Part shown: positions 11,377-22,467 of the stretch, one piece after another
Layout: each line of letters opens with the position of its first letter
Position numbering within the stretch: the first letter of the stretch is position 1
Source: Hyalella azteca
Taxonomy: Eukaryota; Arthropoda; Malacostraca; Amphipoda; Hyalellidae
Direction: 5' to 3'
Assembly (NCBI RefSeq): GCF_000764305.2
Contig: NW_025934994.1
Coordinates: forward strand, 186,001 to 250,000
Length of the DNA stretch: 64,000 nt
Program-made: the position numbers and the translations under genes
Notes under the pieces: model-generated
The model's input: the letters and a program-made list of their open reading frames with translations, nothing else
Databases searched by the model: none
What the model was told of the DNA's origin: nothing

Positions 11377-12514
11377 GTAGACAACAGTTTTACATTGCTT
11401 ATGTCTCTCATGAAAGGATGGGCTTGGAATAATGCTGTGTATATTTATTCTGCATTATACAAATAATACACCGAATACTCGTAAGTCATCGCGTGATTGT
11501 TTTTCATAACGACTTCTTAACACGTTGACTACGATCGCTTCATCTTGTACTATTATTTCATTTTTTGTACTGTTTTTAAACAGGTTTGCCAGACGGTTAT
11601 TTTTTCCGGACAATTTCCGTGATTTAGTTTTTCTCAATTGCGTTGGCCGGCTAAAATTTATGATAGGGGTACTTCCTAATTAAATTTTAGGTATTGGAAA
11701 AAGAAAATAAATGGAATTTTTATAGCGGAACCTACAAATAAACTGGTATATGGGTTATCGGCCTTTTTTGGCCTTTTCTGTTCTCGGATTTGGCCGATTT
11801 TAGGCAACCTGAATTATGCACCACTTCGTCCTGGAGAAATACATTTCGTGGTACGCATATGTACCAATACGTAGTCAACGTGTTAATAGGGTTGTAACGT
11901 GGTTTAGAAATCGTTTCAAAAAACAATCGTTACTGTAATGTAAACTTACTAAAAAGAATCTGCTATTATAACCTATAGAACGGGAACAATCTGAAATAGT
12001 ATAACAAAATAAATGTATTGTTCACCTTCAATTTAATTGCAACTAATCTTGGTAATGACCATAGCGATCGCTATTCATTGATGGATAAGTAAACAATGGA
12101 GTAGTCAACCCGTGTGCTTGAAGCGAGTAAATAAAATGCATTGAGTTTTCTTTTTGTTAATTAATAAGTCAACGACCAAAAAGAGGATAGAAGGTTGTTT
12201 TTTCCAAACCTGTTATTAATTAATTAGGCTTCATTGAAAAGCGAGGGAGTGAAGGCGCTTTGTGTTCGGTTTCTCCTTCGTTAATGAGCGACGCATAACG
12301 CGAGAAAAAACTGCTGATACGAGGCAGGCTTTCCATTTGTTCGGGTGCTGTGAATAATATCAGTCATATAACATGCACTGTGTTCTGCAACCTTTTATGG
12401 AATATTGAAGTGAAGTCGAGAAATTGATGCGTGCTTTGTTATGTAATGTTGGGTTTCCATAAGCATTGCAGGTCTTACAGATTGCTATATATCTATGTTC
12501 ATAATGATTTTCAG

Positions 12515-12630
12515 AAATATGTTCAGTATATTTTTAGTATATGTTCAGTAATATTTATAGTATATATGTTCAGTAATATTAATAATATATATGCTCAGCA
12601 ATATATATCATATCTATGTTCAGAAATACC
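12515..12630. repeat. ~28 bp AT-rich tandem repeat
   Basis: Four to five imperfect units of the type atatgttcagtaatattta. Confidence 0.7.
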
Positions 12631-12778
12631 ATATCAACGTTTAGAAAGCCACCTATTTTTCGTGATCATTATCCCTTAACTCAAGACATTTGCTTATCAT
12701 TCTTTCTAGTTTGAAACTAGACGTTCTAGACTAGACGTTGAAACTAGACTAGTTTGAAACTAGACTAAGTTTACGTTC

Positions 12779-13872
12779 CATTTAAACAAAATAAGGTTCA
12801 AACACAAAATAAGTTTCAAACACACAATGAGTTTCAAACACAAAATGAGTTTCAAACACAAAATAAGTTTCAAACACCAAATAAGTCTCAAAACAAAATA
12901 AGTTTCAAACACAAAATAAGTTTCAATCGAAAATAAGTTTCAAACACAAAAAAAGTTTCAAACACATAATACGTTTCAACCACATAAATAAGTTTCAAAC
13001 ACAAAATAAGTTTCAAACCGCAATATAGGTTTCAAACACAAAATAAGTATCAAACACAAGCTAAGTTTCAAACACAAAAAGAGTTTCAAACACAAAATAA
13101 GTTTCAAACACAAAATAAGTTTCAAACACAAAATGAGTTTCAAACACAAAATAAGTTTCAAACAAAAATAAAGTTTCTTACATAAAATAAGTTTCATACA
13201 TAAAATAAGTTTCAAACACAAATAAAGTTTCAAACACAAAATAAGTTTTAAACGCAAAATAAGTTTCAAACACAAAATGAGTTTCAAACACAAAATAAGC
13301 TTCAGGACCAAAATTACTTTCAAACACTAATAAGTTTCTAACACAAAATAAGTTTCAAACACAAAATAAGTTCCAAACACAAATTAACTTTCAAACTCAA
13401 ATAAGTTTCAAACATAAAATAAGTTTTACACACAAAATAAGTTTAAAACACAAAATGAGTTTAAAACACAAAATAAGTTTAAAACACAAAATAAGTTTAA
13501 AACACAAAATGAGTTTCAAACACAAATACGTTTCAAACACAAAATAGGTTTCAAACACATAAATAAGTTTCAAAACCAAAACAAGTTTCAAACACAAAAA
13601 AAGTTTCAAACCTAAAATGAGTAAAATGAGTTTCAAACACAAAATAAGTTTCAAACCTAAAATGAGTAAAATGAGTTTCAAACACAAAAAAAGTTTCAAA
13701 CCTAAAATGAGTAAAATGAGTTTCAAACACAAAATAAGTTTCAAACCTGAAATGAGTAAAATGAGTTTCAAACACAAAATAAGTTTCAAACACAAAATGA
13801 GTTTCAAACACAAAATGAGTTTCAAACACAAAATACGTTTCAAACACAAAATTAGTATAAAACACAAATAAG
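12779..13872. repeat. 18-bp minisatellite, ~60 copies, abutting a splice donor
   Basis: Unit aagtttcaaacacaaaat, about 1.1 kb. A higher-order 45-bp unit (18-mer + 18-mer + cctaaaatgagt-type spacer) repeats ~4 times at 13610-13770. On the minus strand the array is open for long stretches (CLKLIL repeats), and in one frame it is continuous with the upstream exon. It ends ~25 bp from the donor of the 13898-14093 exon. Confidence 0.95.
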
Positions 13873-13897
13873 TTGATCTTATCCTACAGACACTCAC

Positions 13898-14093
13898 AGT
13901 TTGGAACATAGAAGGCGTGAAGCAAAGAGATGAACTTTTCCTCGGAGGCCCCCGGTAGGTGGAGGTGGCCACCGAGTAGTGGCCGCACGGTCCGATGATG
14001 GGGCCAGTGAGCGTGGACCCTGGCGGGGTACCGGGCTCCGTGATGGGTTTGTACTCGGGCTGGTATGGCTCCAGCATCCGGATCTTGCCCCAT
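13898..14093 (-). CDS. Juxtamembrane cytoplasmic exon (WGKIRMLEPYQP)
   Basis: Exon of 196 bases with acceptor ttttattctcaag|A, whose first base completes Arg (FVHR), and donor CAAACT|GTGAGT in phase 0. It encodes WGKIRMLEPYQPEYKP, ITEPGTPPGSTLTGP, IIGPCGHYSVATSTY, RGPPRKSSSLCFTPSMFQT. It follows the membrane helix, and the basic HRWGKIR start fits the positive-inside rule. WGKIRMLEPYQPEY looks like a conserved juxtamembrane block (inference). The 5' end of the 18-bp minisatellite lies just past the donor, and without splicing the frame stays open for more than 160 codons into it. Confidence 0.88.
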
Positions 14094-14399
14094 CTTGAGA
14101 ATAAAATTATATGTTTTCATTACTTATATCCCTAACACCGATTTGTGGATACTTTAAGAGTATCCGCGAAGCGCTGGTTACTCTTGAAATTGAACAGGTG
14201 AGGTGAATACTCTTAAAGTGAAGAAAAAATATGAAAAGTATTTAGAAGCAAAGAAAGTATTGAAAAATTCGCAATTTCAGCAAAAGATAAAACGTTTCGG
14301 AGTTCAGTTTCATTGTGGTAAACGTGGTAAACAACAGAGTGAAAATTCCCAGTATATTAAAAAGTTCTGATAGGTAAATGGTTTTGATTAGTAAATTCG

Positions 14400-14590
14400 T
14401 TTGACGAAAGTCAGTTGCTGCAACATTCATCCTGCGTTCCGCATTACCGCCCCTAGACCGCCGACAGCAGACCCCGAATACGGATGGCTCTAGTCTTGCA
14501 GCGTCGGCCTCGCGGCTCCCGCTGTCTCGGGTTGCAGAATTCCATTGGCGGTAATTGGAAGAGCTGTTATCACGAGTGCAGGCATTCACA
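14400..14590. other. GC-rich pocket of unknown role inside an intron
   Basis: About 190 bp of clearly higher GC than its surroundings (gccgacagcagaccccgaat, tcgcggctcccgctgtctcg). A minus-strand frame is open through it, but I see no convincing splice pair in phase with its neighbours. Could be a conserved regulatory block, a cassette exon or an old insertion. Confidence 0.3.
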
Positions 14591-15782
14591 TGATATTGCG
14601 AACTCCGGGAATTGAACGCAGAAATTTGGAATTATTACATGAGAATTCAATATTTCCCTTTAACACATGTAATACTGTCTGGGTTCTATAAACTTCTAAA
14701 TTATTTGAAATTTTAGTGAAATTTTTGAAATTCATGCCAGAACAACACTGAAAAATATTTTGAAAATAGCTGATGTTCATATTTCTCAACTGCTGTTAAT
14801 TTGGAACGTTAAAGATACTTAATATTGACTACCTAGCTGAACTTCCATAATAAATTAAATCCCTTCAAGACATTTCATGGGCATACAATTTTCTCAAAAA
14901 TCTGAATCTATCGTGTTTTATCGCATCTCTAGATAATAATATCGTTCAATCCATAACAGGAGCTATTTTTCTCGTAGGCAAGAAATTGTTTTTGAGCTCA
15001 TTTAATAGCTAGGAGCGAGATGTGTCGTACAGTTCCAATTTTATTTATTTGTGCCCTTTAGTTTCCGCATTAGGCCATTTTGAACAATATAAAATAACAG
15101 TTTTATTACAATTTTTGCAATTATTATTTGTTTTTGGATTGGATGGGGCTACAGTGCCAATCTTTTTTTAGTATTTTCTTCTTTTTTCAATAAATTTGAC
15201 TTATTTGGTTCACCTGAACAATCAAAATTTCAAAATACGCAATCTTAAAAATGAAGAGCGTTTTTTATAAATTTCAAGTTATCTTCCGATTTCTACATCT
15301 GAGCAAAATGTTTTCTTCTAACGATTTACATATTTATAAGAAGTATCAGAAGAATCAATCATTTTGTTTCGGAGATAGTTTTGAGGCTAGACCATCCATT
15401 AAGGAGATTTTTTTGGTTTATATTTAAAAGATTTGATCTATGAAGATCTGAAATCAAGTAAATTTAAGGTGAGTATGGAGCCAGAGTACCACGAGTAGAA
15501 TCAAAGTATTTATTGCTACAAATTGATGTAATTTATTGTTAGGTATTACTCACTCAAAAATTACAGCCGCGAATATTACAAAAAAGGTTATTGAAACTCA
15601 TGCATGTGGAAATGCAAGTTCTTTTTAATTTCCATAGATAATATGAATCGATTCAAAGATTACCTCCTTTAGTAAAGTTCCATTCAACTCGGTCGTTACA
15701 AATTCTGGCGTTTGTTCGTGTATGTTTGGATAATGACACGACAGTTAGCAGCACGCTAGACCAGCACGAAGAAAAATAGATA

Positions 15783-15876
15783 GGTCGTATTGTTCAAATA
15801 GTGCAACACTTTCTAATCATAACACCGATACGTCCATTTTCTGACCCATACTGGGTTAGGATGACACGCACAAAAC
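15783..15876 (+). mobile_element. GGTCATATTGT element, 5' half only
   Basis: Starts ggtcgtattgttcaaatag and continues with the family motifs caccgatacgtcc and gggttaggatgac; stops where the next element begins at 15881. Confidence 0.6.
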
Positions 15877-15880
15877 GGTA

Positions 15881-16038
15881 AAATATAACTCAGTTCTCAC
15901 TGCAGTGAGTGACAGAGAGCGCATTTTCTCAAAATCGACGTAAACGTGAAGTCACAGACAGACAGACAGGCGGACAGACGGACGGACATGACGAGCACAA
16001 TGGCACCTTTTTTTCAATTAATGAGAAAATGCGCTGAA
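15881..16038 (+). mobile_element. GCGCATTTTCTC inverted-repeat element, copy 1
   Basis: Order of parts: ataactcag, the 16-bp palindrome-like actcactgcagtgagt, gacagagagcgcattttctc, a variable GGAC/CAGA-rich stretch, gacatgacgagcacaat, and gagaaaatgcgc. The two 12-bp arms gcgcattttctc and gagaaaatgcgc are perfect inverses. Non-coding. Confidence 0.85.
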
Positions 16039-16439
16039 AATGCATCTCTATTTGGCCGCTTCTCAGTCATTTCTCTCAGTGTAAAAGCGATTTGCAAACT
16101 CGGCATTTCATGGAAGCTAATGCGATCACGAAGGCTTAACTGGAGTGCTTGTCACCTCACTAGATTCTTTCTGACATTTGTAATCCATGACTTACTTATA
16201 CGGGTCGTACTTTACCGCCGAAAAATAATATGGAAGCTTAACCGAGTCAATAAAATTTAAGATGGAATTAATTTATTTCTGGAAATTGAGCATGATGCAT
16301 TGTTTTTTGGTGGACCCTGGCTCACGAAATGGAGTTCGCTTTTCACTCATTTTGCTGATGAAATTTTGAAATTTTCACGTTATTACTTTTTCACAGACTA
16401 TTACCTTCACTCCCTTATGCTTTCACCACTTATCTACCA

Positions 16440-16700
16440 GATCACTCCATTACATGAATTTCTAACATATCGCCCGGTATTTCCTTCATAATTTGGAATA
16501 TCACCATTTACGACTCATAATTTGAATATATCATCATTTCCCCTCCACTATTTAAGGAAGCCACCATTTTAGGGTATCACCATTTTTCTTTTATCGCGCA
16601 ATATCGCCACTCAACATTCATAATATGAGGATATCATCATTTTGCCTTCACTATTTAAGGAAATCACCATTTGACCTTCACAATTTTAAGATATTACCAT
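16440..16700. repeat. Degenerate ~35-50 bp repeat
   Basis: Recurring catttaaggaa-type and aatatcaccattt blocks separated by variable text (for example ccactatttaaggaagcc and tcactatttaaggaaatc). Confidence 0.5.
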
Positions 16701-17021
16701 TTATTTTTATCGCGCATTAACTATATCCTTCACTAGTAACCAAACCCACTTCAACTGTCATGTATTATAACGCAGGGTCCCCTTATCGCCTCTGGGGCGG
16801 GCGAGAGCTGGTGCTTGGGCACGATCGCCTGAGACCACTACATCTCGTGTCTAAATTTTATAATAAAAATGTCGGGAAAATTAACAGGATCGCATCCAAG
16901 GGGATTAAAAGAGTCTTTGAGTTAAAAGTTAGGTAACAGGAAAGTATATAATAGAAATTTTAAGATACAATAGCCTTTCAAAGGCCAGAAAAATATATAG
17001 ATCAGAGTTTTTTCTGTTATT

Positions 17022-17190
17022 TTTGGCGCATTTTCTCATTTATGGAAAAAATGCACTATTGTGCTCGCCATGTCCGTCCGTCCGTCTGTCTGTCTGTCTG
17101 TCTGTCCGTCTGTCCGTGACCTCAAGTTTTCGTCGACGAGAAAATGCGCTCTCTGTCACTCACTGCAGTGAGTACTGAGTTATATTTTTT
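17022..17190 (-). mobile_element. GCGCATTTTCTC element, copy 2 (inverted)
   Basis: Mirror image of copy 1: ggcgcattttctcatttatg, gtccgtccgtccgtctgtct, gagaaaatgcgctctctgtc, actcactgcagtgagt. Together with copy 1 it brackets about 1 kb in opposite orientations. Confidence 0.85.
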
Positions 17191-17987
17191 ATTATAGCGA
17201 ACAGTAGTTTAGCTATGATCAGTAAGTTCTAACAATATACGTGTTGCTCGTTAAGAGAATTGTTTTGGTTTGTTAGGTTTTAATATTATCTAATTACATA
17301 CCATATTAAAGTTCAGAGAGGACAAGTTATTATAATACCGGCTTTGATTAAACCGTTTGTTGGAAACGTGAATGTCTCTTAGTTTTTTTTTAAATTTGAT
17401 TAACGCTCTGAAGCCCAAAAAATGCTATCATTTTATTAGCGAACTCAGTCTGTTGTTCGTCAGTCAGTACTGAGTACAAAGAATCGATATACATCACGCA
17501 GGGAGATCAAAATAAATTATATAATATTTATGCGCGATGTGTTTGCAATTAATGAACTATAACAATTTTTGAGAGACGTTTCTATAACGAAAATTTTATG
17601 TAAAAATCCCAACTGAGTGTTTAGCCTATAAAACCTATTCATAATTTGTCATGAAAAATTTTGGTACGGATATAATTAGCAAATTTTTTCAATAAATTTC
17701 AACAGCCGTGCATATTGAAGCTGTCCCCTTTTTACCCACATTCCCTACTCTCATATCCAACAGCTCGTATTGTCTTCCAATAACACAAAAATGAGGAATA
17801 AAAATAAACCATCGATACTCTGAGAGTTCAGACAACTGTTAATTTTACTGCAATGAACATGGGAAAGCTTTTATTTAGCTATTTCAAACCCTAATATATT
17901 TTACTGTACAACGCCACCACTTCAGTTCTCCAACAAACGACCTGGTCCATTAACCGCTGCTGAAAGGATTTAAATCGATCTGTCCAA

Positions 17988-18262
17988 CCCTAACAAAATT
18001 CGGGGACCTCCCAGGCTTTAACCGAATGGTCGCTATACAGTGCAAAGTTATTCGGGGTCTGCTTGGCCACCCGATCGAAATCAGTTTACGGTCAGAATAT
18101 CCTTTCCGACTTTCCTTGTCGCCTGAGAGTATGACAAGGGTTGGCCGAGCCGAGTCAAACCGAGCTAGCAAGCTGCCCAGAGGCTGCCTGCCCTTCGAAC
18201 CCTGAACCGAAGCGGACCTAGAGAAGCTGATTTACGTGCGGTCCAAGTCCTAGGCGGCTCTA
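17988..18262. mobile_element. CCCTAACAAAATT element, long form, right end lost
   Basis: Shares with 18414-18750, in order: ccctaacaaaattcgggga, cgatcgaaatcagttt, cctttccgac, ccgagctagcaagctgccca, gaagcggac, agagaagctgattt. About 75-80% alike by eye. The terminal aaaattttgat is not found. Confidence 0.65.
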
Positions 18263-18413
18263 ATGCATGGTCGCTCGATCATGAATCTATATTTTTTAAG
18301 GTATGTGATGCAAAGACACATTTTCAAGCGGAATGATCGTGCAGCCAACATGATTCAGTTCCACAATAGATATGATCCTGTTGAATAGCGTAAACAGTTC
18401 TCTTCTGAGCACT

Positions 18414-18750
18414 CCCTAACAAAATTTGGGACCGCCTAGGGTACGGCCGAATAGTTGTTGCACTCGGCGCAGAGTCATTCTGAGTCTGCTTGTCCATCCG
18501 ATCGAAATCAGTTTCTGGTCAAAATCTCCTTTCCGACATGCTGGTCAGAATCTCCTTTCCGATTTTAAAGTCACCTCAGGAGAGTATGAGAAGTGTAGGC
18601 CAAGCCGAGTCATACCGAGCTAGCAAGCTGCCCAGAGGCTGCCATTCAAACCCTAAGCCGAAGCGGACATAGAGAAGCTGATTTGCGTGCGGTACGAGCA
18701 GTAGGCGGTTCCTAATTCTGGGTCGAAACCAACTCAAAATTTTGATGGGG
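18414..18750. mobile_element. CCCTAACAAAATT element, long form, both ends present
   Basis: Begins ccctaacaaaatttggga and ends caaaattttgatgggg, nearly the reverse complement of the start. A 30-bp stretch ctcctttccgac... is duplicated internally. It forms a near-tandem pair with the copy at 17988. Confidence 0.7.
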
Positions 18751-19985
18751 CTGGTGGTTTTTTGATGAGAAATAATACACTAATTTCTGATTTTTGCAGA
18801 TTTAGACCAATAAAATGCTATTTAGTAAATCCGAGTTAAGTTTGTTAAGAGTAGCTTGGTATGAAATATGATTTCAAATTTAATGATCGCTGAAATTCAT
18901 CACGTAACTTTAAAAGCTTTTCACCCACAAAAGTTCCCCATTCTCATTGAGGGACAGAGAGCATCTTAATTAAAACCAAATAACCGAAGCGGAAAGACGA
19001 AGCACAAACATTATTCTTTTCCGTGCCCTCTATGCGCCAACATTTTCAGCTCGCACTTCTAGACACTTCCATTGAAGTTTGGATTCCCACCGCGCCTTTG
19101 TTGAGGAAGAAGTTCATTTACTTGCCTGGTGTTTCTCGTTAATTCTTGGGTTACATAAAACATTTTGCGGGAGCGAACGTCTCCATTGAAATGCAGCACG
19201 CACCCGTAGCCTCACACTTGAAGTTAGTAGAATTGAATTCTTTTGCAGTTAATAGAATTGAACAACCATAAACAACTCTGAGAAACCCTTCACAATTTAT
19301 GAAGTATTAATTTTAATTTTAATGAAGAACGCTGAAACATGAAGGCACGTATAACGAGTTTGTTGATTCAAGTTTCTTGGGATTGAGTGGTTGATGCGCA
19401 ATGAAACCTATTAACATGGATGGTAAAAATATTTGGAAAACGCAAAAATGTTGCAATATTGTCGAGGCTGTCACTAACATCAGACTTCCACTTCATATAT
19501 TTCCGTCTTCTTGTGGATCGCTAATTTTGCCAGCGAAGAAAAATTTTCCATAAAAACATCAAATATAATATGAATTTTTCAATGTACTTCGCCAAAAGCT
19601 TTAATTTACCGTTATATTGAACGAAAATAACTTAACAGCTTCAATTCACAGGTCTGAAGTAGGTCACTTACTTCATTCTTTAATTATTATTCTTTGTCGT
19701 GTATACTTTTTTGATGTTAGTTAATTTAATGTAAACTTCTTTAAGAATTCATTTTCAAGTTTAAATTGAAGATGAAGCATGGGTTACATTGGTTATTTAT
19801 TTATGTGTCAAAACAGAGCATATTAAGAGAGAAATAGCATATTTACTGATAATTAATCAAAAACCGAGGGCAGGAATTAAACGACTTTTCATTAGAAAAA
19901 TATCATCAATAGCATAAGAACGTGTTACCTATGTTACTACTGCGACACCGAAAACTTTCAACTAAGCCTGTAATCAAACAAATAA

Positions 19986-20080
19986 ATGGGTAATATTGTT
20001 CAAATATTGACACTTTATGCGAGTAGCACAGATACGTGTTTTTGCCGTGTAAAGCTGGGTCAGGACCACCCATACAGAGC
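19986..20080 (+). mobile_element. GGTCATATTGT element, 5' half, fused to LINE fragment
   Basis: aatattgttcaaatattgac, cacagatacgtgtttttgcc and gctgggtcaggaccaccc match the family; the sequence then changes into the LINE coding end. Confidence 0.55.
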
Positions 20081-20407
20081 AAGAACACATCCGCGCGACA
20101 ACATTTCTTCTCGCTTCGAGTCACCGACATATGGAACAGCCTCCCTGATACCATCGTTGAAGCTCCGAGTATGAATATCTTCAAAAACAGACTAGACGAA
20201 GCTATGCAGGAGCATATGTTCAGTCTTAAAATGCCTAGCAAATTACGGACCAGGCAATAAGTCCAGCAGCTATCTCAATCAATCGTCAGCTATGGAAAGA
20301 TCGGGTTCCAAAGGCCGGATCCCTTGTGAATCAAGTCACGAAAAGTTCAAGAATCGGCAACATCCTATTACTTCAGTGCCGACACTTCTAATCTATTCTA
20401 TTCTAAG
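20036..20407 (+). mobile_element. LINE (non-LTR) retrotransposon, 5'-truncated 3' end
   Basis: The plus frame contains FFSLRVTDIWNSLPDTIV then EAPSMNIFKNRLDEA. This matches the carboxy end typical of CR1/Jockey-type reverse transcriptases (RV..WNSLP..VV.APS...FKNRLD). A stop follows and then ~140 bp of 3'UTR ending cttctaatctattctattc, a short TATTC-type tail. Only the last ~70 codons remain, with the upstream side fused to another repeat. It lies ~60 bp from the donor of the transmembrane exon, opposite strand to the host gene. A degenerate, inactive copy. Confidence 0.85.
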
Positions 20408-20465
20408 AAGTGAGTCACTATCTGTACCAAGTCTTCAAAATTTCTAAGTGCAATTCATCACCCAC

Positions 20466-20658
20466 CTGTGAACAAAAAGCAAGATGGCGACCATCCAAAG
20501 AGCCAACACGAGCACGATGAGGCTGACCTCTTCGACCCTGACGACCCTGGGCCCAGGCGGGCCGGTCACGGGCCTCAGGGACCCAGGGTTGAGCCCTGAG
20601 TATCGGGGCACGTCTGGCCCCGCCATCAGTTCGGGCCAGTGGGTCCACGTCGTGTTGC
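20466..20658 (-). CDS. Transmembrane exon of the receptor
   Basis: Exon of 193 bases with acceptor atcgtttccag|GC (phase 1 entry, completing Gly) and donor TTCACAG|GTGGGT (phase 2). It reads NTTWTHWPELMAGPDVPRYS, GLNPGSLRPVTGPPGPRVV, RVEEV, then SLIVLVLALWMVAILLFV as a single transmembrane helix, then HR. NTT is an N-glycosylation sequon. The Pro/Gly-rich stalk between the FN3 part and the membrane has no Cys. Basic residues follow the helix, predicting N-terminus outside. The overlapping frames on both strands are GC-driven shadows. Confidence 0.92.
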
Positions 20659-20679
20659 CTGGAAACGATTGAGATTATG

Positions 20680-20885
20680 ACAGAAAAATGAAAAAGAAAG
20701 CTTTATTTAATTATATTATGATTATGAATGAAAATAAGAGATTATGAAAGAAAAAGGAAAAAGGAAACTACATTTATAACTAATATGATTATGAATAAAA
20801 ATACGAGATTATTAAAGAAAAAGAAAGAATGAAAGCTACATTTATTATTATTGTGACTAAGAATAAAAATATGAGATTAAGCGGA
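20680..20885. repeat. ~70-bp purine-rich tandem repeat beside a splice acceptor
   Basis: Three units, each with gagatta..gaaagaaaaa, aaagctacatttat and tatgattatgaataaaaat. On the minus strand the purine part is the polypyrimidine tract of the membrane exon acceptor, so the array amplifies acceptor-like sequence. Confidence 0.75.
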
Positions 20886-20934
20886 AGAGAATATTGAGCT
20901 TACAATCGAATGAACACTAAGAAAATAGAGTGAG

Positions 20935-21090
20935 GACTTTGTCCTAAAATCGATGTTCATATTGCCCATATGTGGGTCATTTTGAACCACTATTATCTAG
21001 CAGGACGTGCGTATCGGTGCTACGTCCTATCTTCGCTCGTGCTGCTTGTAAGATTGTATGTCATTATTTGTACAATATGACCTATTCATC
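20935..21090 (-). mobile_element. GGTCATATTGT element, minus orientation
   Basis: Contains actttgtcctaaaatcgatg, catatgtgggtcattttgaa, cgtatcggtgctacg and ends tatttgtacaatatgacc. Direct repeat of the element 300 bp to the right. Confidence 0.65.
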
Positions 21091-21249
21091 TTAATGAGTG
21101 AAGCTTTCATTAAGGTAATTGATGGATGCTATAATTGATAGTCAGTTATTTCCGACGATAACACGGGGAAAATTGGCATCGAATTATTGTCAATTTGTCG
21201 GTAATTGGTAGAGCCGAAGGAAGTCCATGCGCCTTGTAACACTCAGCGA

Positions 21250-21407
21250 CATAAGGGAGACTTTGTCCTAATATTGATGTCATTTTCGACCTCATGTGGG
21301 TCATCCTGAATCATTTGGTCTAGCAATAGAACATATCTCTGCTACGAGCAGAAAGCGTCACACTATTTGGATAATATGACCACATTTATTTTCTGAATGA
21401 AGTTGAG
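21250..21407 (-). mobile_element. GGTCATATTGT element, minus orientation, second copy
   Basis: actttgtcctaatattgatg, ctcatgtgggtcatcctgaa, gctacgagcagaaagcgtca, ctatttggataatatgacc. Same layout as 20935-21090. Confidence 0.65.
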
Positions 21408-21627
21408 TATGCCATTAATTGGGCCTACTTCATTGAAGTATGCCATTAATTGGGCCTACTTCATTGAAGTATGCCATTAATTGAGCCTACTTTATTGAAG
21501 TATGCCATTAATTGGGCCTACTTCATTGAAGTATGCCATTAATTGAGCCTACTTCATTGAAGTATGCCATTAATTGAGCCTACTTTATTGAAGTACCCCA
21601 TTAATTGAGCCTACTTCATTGAAGTAT
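21402..21627. repeat. 31-bp tandem repeat, ~7 copies
   Basis: Unit built from attgaagtatgccattaatt and gggcctacttc; units differ only at gggcc/gagcc and cttc/cttt. Confidence 0.95.
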
Positions 21628-22286
21628 GGCATTGAGTAACGTGAATGGTTGTGGTCTTCATAATAAATATAATCTTACTTAAACGCGTGAAATTACTATC
21701 GACTTGGCATTCATCTGCCGGCAAAAATTTATACTTGAGCCACAAGCAGCACATGTGAGTCAGGAACGATGTGTGGACGACATATGCGACGATTCAACAA
21801 TAAAAATTTATGAATGAAATTGGAGTGAACGGAGACATTCAAGAACTTTGGAAATGCAGACGTGGAATATTATAGACAAGTAAAATTACCCAACAAATTA
21901 TATGATAATGTGGACGTTAAAATCAATGTATTGCAACGTACACGTGAAAAATCATATCTATCGTTAGCGTACAACTGCGCACGCCCCAATTTTTGAGAAT
22001 TTACAGAGAATGCTGAATATTTTTACAAAACAAATTCAGAAGCAAAATCTGGTGACTTAAACTTCTTTGTAATTAGATTTTTCTCTCATTATAGTTAATT
22101 AATGAAATAAAAGAAGTGTATTAGGTAGGAAAATGCTTTATAAAAGAAGCTTTCTGTGCAGCTATATAGAAAGAAAAATGATTAAGAGATGTAACAAAGT
22201 ATCCTTGGAGGAAATAGACATCCGATTTTATTTTGTACTTTGCTGATTTATAGTCATCATGAAATTTTTCTCTGCAAGATAAAAAG

Positions 22287-22450
22287 TATGACTCAGTATT
22301 CACTGCAGTGAGTGACAGAGAGCGCATTTTCTTGTCGACGAAAACGTGAAGTCACTGACGTACAGACGGACAGACGGACAGACAGACAGACGGACAGACA
22401 TGGCGAGCACAATAGCGCTTTTTTCCATAAATGAGAAAATGCGCTAAAAA
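22287..22450 (+). mobile_element. GCGCATTTTCTC element, copy 3, 17 bp from a splice donor
   Basis: Same parts as copy 1. Its right arm gagaaaatgcgctaaaaa ends only ~17 bp into the intron behind the FN3 exon donor at 22468/22467. Confidence 0.85.
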
Positions 22451-22467
22451 TAGCAGTGACTATATAC

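Larger units (their letters stand above)
7637..13897 (-). other. Intron, 6.3 kb, repeat-rich
   Basis: Phase 0 intron (GTGAGT...CAG). It contains the LINE-tail microsatellite (7730-8127), inverted-repeat elements (8195-8765), a 31-bp repeat (9270-9385), a 43-bp minisatellite (10870-11376), a short ~28 bp repeat (12515-12630) and a ~1.1 kb 18-bp minisatellite (12779-13872). The remaining ~9400-10860 and 11400-12500 hold nothing I can name. Confidence 0.75.
14094..20465 (-). other. Intron, 6.4 kb
   Basis: GTGGGT...AAG intron, phase 2. It contains a GC-rich pocket (14400-14590), two opposed copies of the GCGCATTTTCTC element (15881, 17022), a truncated GGTCATATTGT element (15783), two CCCTAAC elements (17988, 18414), a LINE fragment (20036-20407) and a loose array of tatcaccattt-type units (16440-16700). 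About 14600-15780 and 18750-19980 hold nothing recognised. Confidence 0.75.
20659..22467 (-). other. Intron, 1.8 kb
   Basis: Phase 1 intron (GTATAT...CAG) between the FN3 exon and the membrane exon. Fills: ~70-bp repeat (20680-20885), two direct copies of an inverted-repeat element (20935-21090, 21250-21407), 31-bp array (21402-21627), GCGCATTTTCTC element (22287-22450). The stretch 21640-22280 holds nothing recognised. Confidence 0.8.

Noticed and set aside
10764..11411. 215-codon minus ORF
   Set aside because: Translation of the 43-bp minisatellite cycling through frames; no domain and no transcript evidence.
12976..13871. Several ORFs of 84-115 codons on both strands
   Set aside because: All are readings of the 18-bp minisatellite. 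Only the exon at 13898-14093 is real in this area.
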